This document shows, one piece after another, positions 53,127-63,000 of a DNA stretch of 64,000 nucleotides. Position 1 is the stretch's first letter. Each line of letters starts with the position of its first letter. The DNA comes from an uncultured candidate division Zixibacteria bacterium (GTDB lineage Bacteria > Zixibacteria > MSB-5A5 > SM1-73), in the NCBI GenBank assembly GCA_903908285.1, contig CAIVRH010000015.1, forward strand, positions 122,746 through 186,745, given 5' to 3'. The position numbers were made by a program, and so were the translations under genes. Under the pieces are notes generated by a model. That model was not told the DNA's origin, did not search any database, and saw nothing but the letters and a program-made list of their open reading frames with translations.

Positions 53127-55580
53127 CTACTTCTCTTTTCCAGCTTCACTTGAACCAAAGCTTTTCCAGGCTTCGGCGTAATGTTTAAGCTGTTTATCCA
53201 CCAGGAAGTTCACACTTTCCTCGTCAAAATCACCATCTTCCTTTCTTGTCCCGGCTTTGACTCCGGTGAGGATTTCAATTCCCTGGTCTATGCTCTTCAC
53301 CGGATAGATGCGGAATTTTTCTTCCCTGACCGCTTCCACCACTTCGTGTTTCAACATCAGATCCGGTACGTTCTGATAAGGGATTATAGCTCCCTGAGTT
53401 CCGGTCAAGCCTTTGGCTTTGCATACGGAATAGAAACCCTCTATCTTTTCGTTCACTCCCCCGATAGGTTGGATATCACCTTTTTGATTGACCGAACCGG
53501 TGACTGCAATATCCTGCCTTATAGGAAGTCCGGACAAGCTGGAAAGGATGGCATATATTTCAGTGGAGGAGGCACTGTCCCCATCCACTCCGGAATAAGA
53601 TTGTTCGAAGCAGATGCTGACACTGGCAGTTAAGGGTTTATCCTGGGCATACTTCCCGTTAAGATAACCGCTCAAGATCAATACCCCTTTGTTGTGAGTG
53701 CGACCGGACATATCGGCTTCTCTTTCGATATTTATCACCCCGCCTCTTCCCATGGAGGTCCGGGCGGTGATGCGGGTGGGCTTTCCGAAAGAATATTCTC
53801 CTAAACTGTAAACCGAAAGGCCGTTGATCTGACCCACCACGGTTCCTTCGGAATCGATCAGGATGGTGCCATCCTCGATCATCTCCTGGATTTTGTCCTC
53901 GGGCAAACCCACTCTTTTGATCCATTCCTCCAGGGCTTTTTCCACATGTTCCCGTTGGGCCATTTTGCTCCCCTCATTCTTCGCCCAGTAACTGGCTTCG
54001 GTGATCAGATCCGCGATCACGGTGAACCGGGTGGAAAGCTTCTTCTGATTTCCCGCTGCCCTTACCCCAAACTCCACCACCGCTCCCACCCCGCTTTTGT
54101 CGAAAGGCATAAGCTGGTTTTCCTCACAGATCTTTCGGATGAAGCAGGCATATTCATAGATGCTTTGATCGTCTTTGGTCATAACCGAGTCGAACTCCGC
54201 TTTGACTTTAAAGACCTTTTTAAAATCGTCGTCCAAGTTATAGAGCAGATGATAAATGTGGTTGTCTCCGATCATCACCACGTTCACCTTGGTTTCGATC
54301 GGTTCCGGCTTCATCCCGGAGGCACCCAGAATATAAAAAGGATCGTTGGATTGAATCTCCAATTGTCCATATTTCAACGCCCGCTTAAGCGACTGCCATG
54401 ACCCCGGCTCCATCAAGACATCCAGGGCACTAAGAACCAGATAGCCCCCGTTAGCCTTAAGAAAAGAACCGGCTTTGATTTTAGTGAAATCCGTCCTCCA
54501 CATGCCACCCCGTTCTGCCGTCCTTTCCACGGTTCCAAACAAATTCCGGTAGGAGGGGGTGGTTTCAATGATGATGGGAGAGGTTTTAGTCTCGGAGTTA
54601 TCCACGATCACGTTCACCTGATATTCTAAAAAATCATCCTCGAATTTCATGGAGGGTAATCCGGGCAGCGATAACTCCGGCGGTCTTTCCTTCACCGGTT
54701 TGAACCGGTCCAAATCAATGATCACACTTTCCTGCACCTGGTTGAGGTAGTCTAGAAGTTTTCCGTCAGGATACTTCTTCTTTATCTCTTGGATAATTTC
54801 CATCACGATAGGAACGATCATCTCCCTATCCAAAGCCTCCAAAGCTTTTTCCAATTCCTTGACGATTTCCCGGCCTTCCTTGAAAACATCCTCCATCAGC
54901 TTGGCTAAGGCATCATATTTGGCTTTAAGCAGGTTGAGCTGCTCGGCGGAGAACTTTTTTTCCCTGACCAGCTTGTCTAACTTAGCCAGACTGGTGGGTT
55001 TGTTCTCAATCAACGGTTGCACATCGGGTTTGACATAAGGTCCCATCTGGATCTGCACCAAAGCGAATCCCTCTTTTCTTACCTCCTCCTCGAACTCCTC
55101 TAATATGGCTTTCTGGCCCTCCTCCGATTCCTTGGTCAGCTCGTCCCTTCTGGCTTTGTAAGCTTCGCTCTCAAATACCGAGGGGATGTTGTTCTTAAGA
55201 GAAGATATGAGGTTTTCCATGTCTTTTTTAAAGAGCTTTCCCTGTCCGGCAGGAAGATTGATAACCCGGGGTGTATCCAGATCCCGAAAGTTATTCACGT
55301 AACATAGGTCACCGGGAACCGCCCCTTTATTTTCCAGCTTTTCCAAAAGATGTTTGATGGTGGTCATCCTTCCGGTTCCCACGAAACCGGCGATGAAGAT
55401 ATTGTACCCGACCGCATTGATATCCAGTCCCAGCTTGATCGCTTTGACCGCCCGGTCCTGTCCGATGATCCAGTCACACGACTCCACATCGTCGGTGGAG
55501 GATAGCTTTAGTTTTTCCACCGGACATAGCCACCTAAGTTTTTCTATCGGAACCTCCTCAAACTTCATATTATCTGCCAT
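53127..55580 (-). CDS. Lon-related ATP-dependent protease (LonB/YcbZ-like)
   Basis: An 817-residue protease of the Lon-related AAA_32 group. The N-terminal AAA part has a Walker A of the form FIAGFVGTGRMTT, with Arg in place of the usual Lys, and GGYLVLSALDVL as Walker B. The C-terminal Lon domain has the nucleophile Ser in GVDGDSASSTE and the catalytic Lys in GGVNEKIEGF. The start at ATG 55580 is preferred to the GTG three codons before it, as AAGGAGG lies nine bases upstream. It should degrade damaged or regulatory proteins in the cytoplasm; specific substrates are unknown. Confidence 0.92.
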   Translation of the reverse strand: MADNMKFEEVPIEKLRWLCPVEKLKLSSTDDVESCDWIIGQDRAVKAIKLGLDINAVGYNIFIAGFVGTGRMTTIKHLLEKLENKGAVPGDLCYVNNFRDLDTPRVINLPAGQGKLFKKDMENLISSLKNNIPSVFESEAYKARRDELTKESEEGQKAILEEFEEEVRKEGFALVQIQMGPYVKPDVQPLIENKPTSLAKLDKLVREKKFSAEQLNLLKAKYDALAKLMEDVFKEGREIVKELEKALEALDREMIVPIVMEIIQEIKKKYPDGKLLDYLNQVQESVIIDLDRFKPVKERPPELSLPGLPSMKFEDDFLEYQVNVIVDNSETKTSPIIIETTPSYRNLFGTVERTAERGGMWRTDFTKIKAGSFLKANGGYLVLSALDVLMEPGSWQSLKRALKYGQLEIQSNDPFYILGASGMKPEPIETKVNVVMIGDNHIYHLLYNLDDDFKKVFKVKAEFDSVMTKDDQSIYEYACFIRKICEENQLMPFDKSGVGAVVEFGVRAAGNQKKLSTRFTVIADLITEASYWAKNEGSKMAQREHVEKALEEWIKRVGLPEDKIQEMIEDGTILIDSEGTVVGQINGLSVYSLGEYSFGKPTRITARTSMGRGGVINIEREADMSGRTHNKGVLILSGYLNGKYAQDKPLTASVSICFEQSYSGVDGDSASSTEIYAILSSLSGLPIRQDIAVTGSVNQKGDIQPIGGVNEKIEGFYSVCKAKGLTGTQGAIIPYQNVPDLMLKHEVVEAVREEKFRIYPVKSIDQGIEILTGVKAGTRKEDGDFDEESVNFLVDKQLKHYAEAWKSFGSSEAGKEK

Positions 55581-55678
55581 TGTCTTCACCCTCCTTCGGT
55601 ATATCCTATTGAATGCCGATTATAAAGTTAGAATGACCATTCTAGTAAGAATCTTAATATCCTAAGGCCAGGAATTGC

Positions 55679-56752
55679 TTAGTCTCCAAAACAAGTTCCT
55701 ACTGCTCTGGCAGCTTCGATCAAGGGGAAATCCATCGGCACTTTTTTCAAGCTGGCAATACCGGATTGGATCGGGACCGAGATGATATTCCTACCCTGAA
55801 TGCTGGTCATATAGCCGAATTTTCCGCTTACCGCTAAGTCTACTGCATGCTTGCCGAATTGGGTAGCCAAAATCCGGTCGAAATCGGTCGGTTTCCCGCC
55901 GCGCTGAAGATGTCCCAGGATAATTACCCTGGTCTCCAGTCCACAAACCTCCTCTATTTGTTCGGCAATGCGATAGCTAACCCCGCCCAATCTGATCGGA
56001 TCGGTGCTGCCTTTTACTTCTCTTTTGATTACCAATTCGGTGCCACCGAGCTTTACCCCCTCCGACACCACCACCAGGCTGAATCTTTTTCCGAGCTTGC
56101 TTCGTTTTTCCAGTTCGGCACAAACCTTTTGGATGTCAAAAGAGAACTCCGGAAGTATGATCACATCTCCTCCGCCTGCTACCCCGGAATATAACGCCAG
56201 CCATCCGGCATAGCGTCCCATTACCTCCAAAATCATCACCCGGTGATGAGACTCGGCAGTGCTGTGGATGTTATCGATGGCTTCGGTGGCCACCGCTACC
56301 GCGGAATCAAAGCCGATGGTGTAATCGGTGGCGGATACATCATTGTCAATGGTTTTGGGTATTCCCACGATGGGTACCCCCAACTGGTGAAACCGGTGAG
56401 CAATGTGGAGGGTTCCGTCTCCACCAATACAAACCAACGCATCCAAATCCAGACTGGAAATATTCTTTAAGGTTTCCTTGGAGACATCCTTCTTCTCTTC
56501 ACCGTTAGCAAAAGGATTAGCCTGATTGGAGGTGCCCAGTATGGTTCCGCCCAAGGTCAAGATTCCCGACACGTCTTCCCAGATCAGTTTTTTGGTACGG
56601 TTTTCGATCAATCCTTCAAAACCATCCTTTATCCCCACCACCTCCATGTCGTGACAGAAAATAGCGGTTTTGGTGACGGCCCGGATAGCCGGATTCAATC
56701 CGGGACAATCGCCTCCGCTGGTCAAGACTCCGATTCGCTTTTTTCTCTTCAT
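55679..56752 (-). CDS. pfkA: 6-phosphofructokinase
   Basis: A 357-residue glycolytic kinase that phosphorylates fructose 6-phosphate. Key motifs: LTSGGDCPGLN at the start, GGDGT (110-114), PKTIDND (132-138), GFDSA and EVMGRYAGWLA. Gly113 aligns with the Gly104 of E. coli that favours ATP, while Lys133 aligns with the position that is Lys in pyrophosphate-using enzymes and Gly in E. coli. The phosphate donor therefore cannot be settled from sequence; similar mixed enzymes use ATP. AAAGGAG six bases before the ATG supports the start. Divergent from dxr. Confidence 0.93.
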   Translation of the reverse strand: MKRKKRIGVLTSGGDCPGLNPAIRAVTKTAIFCHDMEVVGIKDGFEGLIENRTKKLIWEDVSGILTLGGTILGTSNQANPFANGEEKKDVSKETLKNISSLDLDALVCIGGDGTLHIAHRFHQLGVPIVGIPKTIDNDVSATDYTIGFDSAVAVATEAIDNIHSTAESHHRVMILEVMGRYAGWLALYSGVAGGGDVIILPEFSFDIQKVCAELEKRSKLGKRFSLVVVSEGVKLGGTELVIKREVKGSTDPIRLGGVSYRIAEQIEEVCGLETRVIILGHLQRGGKPTDFDRILATQFGKHAVDLAVSGKFGYMTSIQGRNIISVPIQSGIASLKKVPMDFPLIEAARAVGTCFGD

Positions 56753-56923
56753 GGTTACTCCTTTAGGTTCGTTTATTTTTCGTCCGAAATGATAGCTTAA
56801 ATTCTAAACTTTATCAAGAACATTTTTTATCCATTCGGTTTTCGTCATCTTTCTTTGGAGAAAATTAAGCTTGCAGGCAAATGGAATTGATCGTATATTG
56901 GCAGGGAGAGGAAAAAGAAATCT

Positions 56924-58066
56924 ATGAAAAACGTTGTGGTTCTGGGATCCACCGGATCCATCGGGAAAAACGCACTGGAGGTTTTGTCCCTTTTTCCGGA
57001 CCGATTCCGTCTTTTCGGAATCTCCACTAATATAAACATTGGCTTGTTGGAAGAGCAGATCAGATGCTTTAAGCCGAAAATGGCAGTGGTAATGGACGGA
57101 GAGAATTTCCAGCGCTTTCCCCGAAAATATGACACGGAGATTTTATCGGGCATGGACGGCTTAAAAGCACTCTGCTCCCATCCCCAGGTCGATTTGGTAA
57201 TAAATGCCCTGGTCGGATCGGCGGGACTTTTACCCAGTTTGGAAGCTTTGGAATCGGGGAAAACGCTTGCCACCGCCAACAAAGAATCCCTGGTGATGGC
57301 CGGCGAGCTTTTAATCGGAAAAGCCAAAGAGAAGGGGACGGAGATTCTACCTATAGACAGCGAGCATTCCGCCATCAAACAATGTCTTTTAAGCGGAAAA
57401 AAAGAGGAGGTAAAAAGGATTATCCTAACCGCCTCCGGAGGCCCGTTCCGGGGAAAGAGCCAGGAGGAACTATCGGATATTACCGTAGCAGAGGCTTTAG
57501 CTCATCCCACTTGGGAGATGGGGAAGAAGATCACCATTGATTCCGCCAGTTTGATGAACAAAGGACTGGAGGTAATAGAAGCGCGCTGGCTTTTCGACAT
57601 TCCCCCGGACCGGATCAAAGTGGTGATTCATCCTCAATCCATCGTCCATTCCATGGTGGAATTCGTGGACGGCTCCATTATCGCTCAAATGAGCATGCCC
57701 GACATGAAGCTCCCTCTCCGGTATGCCTTATTTTATCCGCAGAGAGTTAATAGCCCCAATTCTTCTTTGGATTTAACCCAAACCCGACCACTCACTTTTT
57801 TTGAGCCGGACTTCGGCAAATTTCCCTGCTTGAAACTAGCATACCAGGCTTTGGAAATGGGCGGAACCGCGCCTGCGGTTTTGAACTCGGCCAACGAGGT
57901 ATTGGTAAACGCTTTTCTGTCCATACGGATAAAATTCACCGACATCTGGAGTTTGCTAGAAAAGGTTTTGAACCGGCACAAAGTTAAGTTGAATCCGAAC
58001 TTAGACGATATTTTAAAGGCAGACAGCTGGGGAAGAAAAACTGCCGAAGAGTTATGTTCAAACTGA
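56924..58066 (+). CDS. dxr: 1-deoxy-D-xylulose 5-phosphate reductoisomerase
   Basis: A 380-residue enzyme of the non-mevalonate isoprenoid pathway, converting DXP to 2-C-methyl-erythritol 4-phosphate with NADPH. Motifs: the NADPH loop GSTGSIG (8-14), ATANKESLVMAG, the metal and substrate region PIDSEHSAIKQC, TASGGPF and HPTWEMGKKITIDSASLMNKGLE. Length and layout are standard. It lies upstream of rseP in the same direction, as is common in bacteria, but separated here by 221 bases of hairpins. Its stop codon is inside the first hairpin. Confidence 0.97.
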   Translation: MKNVVVLGSTGSIGKNALEVLSLFPDRFRLFGISTNINIGLLEEQIRCFKPKMAVVMDGENFQRFPRKYDTEILSGMDGLKALCSHPQVDLVINALVGSAGLLPSLEALESGKTLATANKESLVMAGELLIGKAKEKGTEILPIDSEHSAIKQCLLSGKKEEVKRIILTASGGPFRGKSQEELSDITVAEALAHPTWEMGKKITIDSASLMNKGLEVIEARWLFDIPPDRIKVVIHPQSIVHSMVEFVDGSIIAQMSMPDMKLPLRYALFYPQRVNSPNSSLDLTQTRPLTFFEPDFGKFPCLKLAYQALEMGGTAPAVLNSANEVLVNAFLSIRIKFTDIWSLLEKVLNRHKVKLNPNLDDILKADSWGRKTAEELCSN

Positions 58067-58220
58067 CTTTAGTCACAAGAATAAATTCCAACTGACTTTA
58101 GTCAGGTTTTGAAGCACGCCACTGAAGTGGCTTAGAAGAATTCAAGCAGTTATATTCCAACTGACTTTAGTCAGGTTTAAAAACGCCACCAAGGTGGCTG
58201 GGAATAACTGAAGTGGCTCG
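58063..58220 (+). repeat. Tandem small hairpins between dxr and rseP
   Basis: Three copies of CTGACTTTAGTCAG (58063, the last base missing; 58092-58105; 58161-58174) alternate with GCCACTGAAGTGGC (58118-58131) and GCCACCAAGGTGGC (58185-58198), with a further half copy near 58208. Each is a perfect short palindrome, so the transcript would carry a chain of small hairpins. The first overlaps the dxr stop codon. Confidence 0.85.
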
Positions 58221-58287
58221 TAAATAAATAAAACCAGTCTCTGAGAAATTCGTATAGAAGCATTGGATACATACTGAAAGGGAAAAG

Positions 58288-59349
58288 ATGACCACATTCT
58301 TCGCCACCATATTCGTCTTGGGAATTTTGGTTTTCGTGCATGAACTGGGACATTTCTTGGTTGCCAAAAAATCGGGAATCAAAGTCGAAAGGTTCTCGCT
58401 CGGTTTTCCTCCAAAGATGATCGGGAAAAAGATCGGCGAGACGGAGTATTGCATCTCCTGGATTCCTTTGGGCGGTTATGTGAAGATGGCCGGGGAGGAG
58501 CCGAGATCGGAGGAGATCAAAGGGGAGCCTTGGGAGTTTATGTCCAAGCCCCCCGGCATTCGCGCTTTGGTGGTGGCAGCCGGCCCGGTGATGAATCTGG
58601 TTTTGGCGGTTTTGGTCTTCTGGGGAATAGGGTTCTTTGCCGGTATGCAGGATGTCCACGAGGAAAGCACCCAAGTGGGATACGTCGCTTCGGGGGGACC
58701 GGCAGATAAAGCGGGTATAAAGGTGGGAGATAAGATCCTTTCCATCAACGGTGTGGAAGCGACCTCATACACCCAGATGAGGGAAAACATATTAAAGTCG
58801 GTGGAAAAACCGATCGAAGTAAGGTGGATGCGCGACGGAAAAGAATATTCTGCCAAGATCATCACCTATAAAGAGAAAATGTTGGACGAAAAAGGCGATA
58901 ACGTGATCGTGGGGAAAATCGGGGTCGGGCCCACTTATACCAAGGTGAACGTGGGATTTTTTAAATCATTCATAGAAAGTATAAACACGACCAAATTCAT
59001 ACTGGTGGAAGAGGTAAAATTCATAGCGGGGTTAATCAACGGCACATCTTCGACAAAACTTTTAGGCGGGCCGCTATTCATCGTTCAGACTGCCGGAGAA
59101 ACCGCCAAATCCGGCTTTGTCGACCTGCTATCTTTTCTAGCGTTATTGTCAATCAATTTAGCTTTGGTAAACATTGTGCCCATTCCGGTATTGGATGGCG
59201 GCCACCTTTTGTTTTTGCTTATAGAAAAGATCAAAGGCTCGCCCCTATCCTTAAAACAGCGGACTGCAGCACAACAAATCGGTTTTGCCTTCTTGATCCT
59301 CCTGATAATCTTCGTTACATACAACGACGTTATGCGCTTGATAAGGTAG
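58288..59349 (+). CDS. rseP: Site-2 (intramembrane) metalloprotease RseP
   Basis: A 353-residue inner-membrane protease. The zinc motif HELGH (residues 18-22) is in the first membrane helix, one PDZ domain lies at about 115-200 (GGPADKAGIKVGDKILSINGV), and the second active-site motif NIVPIPVLDGGHL is in the third helix. It has one PDZ domain where E. coli has two. RseP cuts membrane anti-sigma factors after a first cut in the periplasm, and also clears signal peptides. The anti-sigma factor encoded at 7211 is one possible substrate (inference). AAAGGG lies seven to eight bases before the ATG. Confidence 0.95.
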   Translation: MTTFFATIFVLGILVFVHELGHFLVAKKSGIKVERFSLGFPPKMIGKKIGETEYCISWIPLGGYVKMAGEEPRSEEIKGEPWEFMSKPPGIRALVVAAGPVMNLVLAVLVFWGIGFFAGMQDVHEESTQVGYVASGGPADKAGIKVGDKILSINGVEATSYTQMRENILKSVEKPIEVRWMRDGKEYSAKIITYKEKMLDEKGDNVIVGKIGVGPTYTKVNVGFFKSFIESINTTKFILVEEVKFIAGLINGTSSTKLLGGPLFIVQTAGETAKSGFVDLLSFLALLSINLALVNIVPIPVLDGGHLLFLLIEKIKGSPLSLKQRTAAQQIGFAFLILLIIFVTYNDVMRLIR

Positions 59350-60060
59350 AAAAGAGTATCGAGTTATGAGTTTTGAGTTAAGAGGGAAGGGCAAAATCTA
59401 AAAAACTCTTCCAGAAGATTGTTAAGTAAGTTCGTAGGTGGGGTTTATCCTGAAGGGATTCACCTGAAGGGCTCCCAGCCCCGCGTAAGCAAGTCTTTAT
59501 AGCTTACCAAACAGCTTCCTTCGGTTCCTGATAATAATACTGCAATTTATAGCCACGACCTTCAGGTCGTGGGATAAAGTGAAGAACTCTTACCCTCATT
59601 TGGACTTTAGCCTCCATATTCTTTATTTAGGTTTAGCGGCGGACTGCGGACTTCTTTCAAGCCGTCATTCTTCATTGTTTAATCATTCTCCTTGACTTTC
59701 CTGACTTTTAAGTTATAATTATATTAATTTTTCAACTGCTATTCGATTAGATTGGCGTAAGCCCATTACCTTAATAAGGAGTTGAAAATGACTAATTCGA
59801 AGATCCCGCTTGGAGCGGGGAAGTTATTCATTTTAGTGATTTTGCTTTTGGTGACAATTCCTGCTTTTGCCCAGGTTAACACATCTTGGGTGAGAAATTA
59901 CAATGGACCAAGCAACTCGGATGATTAGGTCAAAGAGGTGCTTTATGTTCTCATACACTATGCCCCAGATCATCCCCTGAGCGAACATGTTTAAACATAG
60001 GTATTCAATTGCTTATTCAAAGCACTTATCGTTAAACCCACTCATAAAGGAGAAACCAAG
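59350..60060. other. Intergenic region with hairpins and a truncated gene
   Basis: Holds a hairpin CCACGACC-TTC-AGGTCGTGG (59553-59571), short repeats of CCTGAAGGG around 59449-59480 and the truncated gene at 59788. The AAGGAG near 60044 serves the dockerin gene. Confidence 0.6.
59788..59928 (+). pseudogene. Truncated exported protein (signal peptide plus start of a beta-propeller)
   Basis: A 46-codon frame not found in longer gene lists. It has AAGGAG six bases before the ATG and a complete signal peptide (KLFILVILLLVTIPAFA), followed by QVNTSWVRNYNGPSNSDD and a stop. W-V-R-x-YNGP-x-N-x-DD is the usual opening of SBBP-type beta-propeller proteins, which continue for hundreds of residues, so this is the remnant of one cut off by a stop and deletion. 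It could still make a short secreted peptide. Confidence 0.65.
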
Positions 60061-63000
60061 ATGAAACAAAATGCTTTGCTATTAGTAGTAGTGACACTGA
60101 TGGTTTTGGCTCCCTACAATCCCTCAAGGAACCTAGCGTTCTCAGACTGCAACTATAACTGGGAATGCGATAGTTTGAATATGGTTGCTGAGGTTTCAAC
60201 ACCACCTGACATCAACATATCAGTTTTAGCAACAAACTATGACCTGCCAGGCTACACTGATGACGTAAATCAACTTGCAATTGTTGTGACTTGGAGTCAT
60301 AGTAATCTTACGGCAACATGTAATTTGGTTAGCGCAAGCTTCGAGCCGCTTGTGGGGGGATGGGAATGGCAATACATAGACATTCATAATATTGAAAAGT
60401 TTGTCATTATGGCAACATATACTTTTGGTAGTGGCTGGACGTATAGCTTTAACAGAGTTCCTCTAGCCACCTTGATGTTTTCCGTTAGTGACACCATGAC
60501 AATATGTATAGAGGACACTATTATTACATCCCAAGGGGGTTGGGGCACTTATTTCGGGACGCGGAATGTGGAAACTTATCTCCCAGGGGGCAACTTCACC
60601 ACCTCGGTGTTTTGCGTTGGCAATGTTCCTAATTGCGTACAGATAGGCAGTTTGACAATCTGTGCACATTCAATGGTTGATTTGGGGAATGGAGATTACA
60701 TGGCACAAGACAGTGTTAGAATAGGTGATCAAGCTGGTGAGAATTTCTATCTTTATTTGGGTGACAATGCAGAAGTCACTTTTAACCTGGAAGAGGGAAC
60801 GGTAAGTAATGTTGCATTAGGTAGTAATGTGCATTTAAACGCTAAGGGCAAGGATTACAATGTTGATGCCATTTCATCCTTGAACATAGATGCACCAGCA
60901 GGAGACGTGAATTTTGCTGGAACTGTACATTACTCAGATAATGCTATCTTTCAAAACTCCTTTAGTGGTGCTTGTTCCTTGGCTGTGAATAAGCACGAGA
61001 TATATGGCAGAGTTCAATTCAACGATCCTTATTTTGGGACTATAGGAGTCCATGCAGGTTCTTGGAAGTTGGATAGCTGTGCCTTCTTCGGTATCCATAA
61101 TGACTTCAATGTTACAGTTCCGATTGGATTTACTGATTTGACGCTGATAAATGGAAAGGTGACATTAGGTGTTTTCACCAACACCGGTATTTTTAGAGTA
61201 GGATTAACCAATGGGGCGATGGAGTTCAAGGAAAGTGGAGGTGCTTTTGGGTTTGACCTCTCCGGATTGTTTACACCACCCGGAGTCCCCTCACAAGGAA
61301 TGATTGATGTGGATCTGGCACACAAAAGGGTTAATGTGGTTAAAGATATTCCTATTGGTTTATGGAAATACCCAAAAAAGGATAGCTCCGAAGCAAGATC
61401 ATCCGGGTTATACTCAAAAACAGTACGCACTGATTGGAGCAGTCTGAGGAAGATAGATCAAAACACTTATTTGGTGGACGTTTACGATGCAGACGGAAAC
61501 AAATATCAAAAAGCCCTAATAGGTGTCGGTTTGACGATAAAGGGGGAAGAGCCATACACGGATTTAGATTGTGACGGCTATCATGACCCGGATGAACCAT
61601 TTGTAGATGAGGATGGAGATGAAGCTTGGGATGAGGGAACAAACATAGCGCTTCTCAACCAAGCACAGCAACCAGTTTTCGACGCGCATGGCCATGCCAC
61701 TTTAGATTTATCTTTGTTTTCATATGTCCACTTTACCTGTGGTGATCTGGTTGTGGATATTGACTATCCTACTAATAAGCTGATAGACTTACAGACTTGG
61801 GCTGGTTTAAAATTGGGTGATATTTTTGACGTTGCCCTGACAACCGGACATTTTAATCTTGATTTTGAAAATCAAGAGTACTATGGAGAGGCTACCTTAG
61901 GTAATCCCCAGTTTACAGGCCTTTCTTTTGCTGCAAACTTGCTCATTACTTTCCAGCCATTTCAATTCACAGGCGAAATAAATGAAAATTTCAACATTGA
62001 AGGAGTGGATTTTTTTACCGCTGACGGGGTTTTGCATTTGGACCAGCACGGGTTCTATTCGTCTTCCTATCTTGATGCTTTCCAGATAATTTATGCAGAA
62101 GGCAAATTTTTTATTACAACAAAAGCACTGGATGGGTCTTTTCTCGGGGATTTTCATATCGATGGATGGCATCTGGCTCAATTTAATAATAGGTTTCATT
62201 TTGGACCTGACCAATGTATGTCTGGCTCTGGTAGCGTTACACTTTGCATTTGGAAATTGTGCAGAGGTGTGCCCTTTTCGTATAGAATTTGCAATGAAAT
62301 AGACTGGCGGGTGAATGTCGGTGGCCTCTCTGTAGGCCTCGGCTCGCCAGCTAAGCTACACATCTATGATTCACAAGGAAGACATACTGGAATTAATGCA
62401 CAAGGTGGAATTGATACCCAAATCCCAGGTTCTGAATTTTATGTATTCACAGATATTGGACAGCAATTAGCATTTCTGTCTGATCTTGATTTAGTTGATG
62501 GCTATACCATAGATGTTGAAGGTTTAGCAGACAGTGTTTTCGATTTGGATATTTTGTATCCAAATAAGACAAATGGAAATGCTTATAATGTAGGTTATTT
62601 TGAAGAGCCTACTCAGGTAGGCGCACTTCATAGAGTGTATCTCGATATACACAATAGTTGGACTATGCATAACGATTTAGATGGAGACAACGTCTTCGAA
62701 AGTCAGACTCAACCGGATTCCACCGCACAGGCTACGTTAGATACAACAATGGTGACCATAACCAATGTCGAATCTGAGATCATCTGTGCTAATGAAGCGA
62801 GGGTAACTTGGAAAACCAATGTTCCTGCTACAAGTGAAGTCCTGTATAGGTTAGAAGGTGACAGTGTTTACAAGTCTGTTTCAGATACAACGTTTACCAC
62901 GTCTCACTCGGTCATAGCAGATAACATTTTAACAACAGACACATATTATTACTTTCCTGTCTCTGTTGATACTTCAGGTAATATTGCCAGCTTCCTTGAG

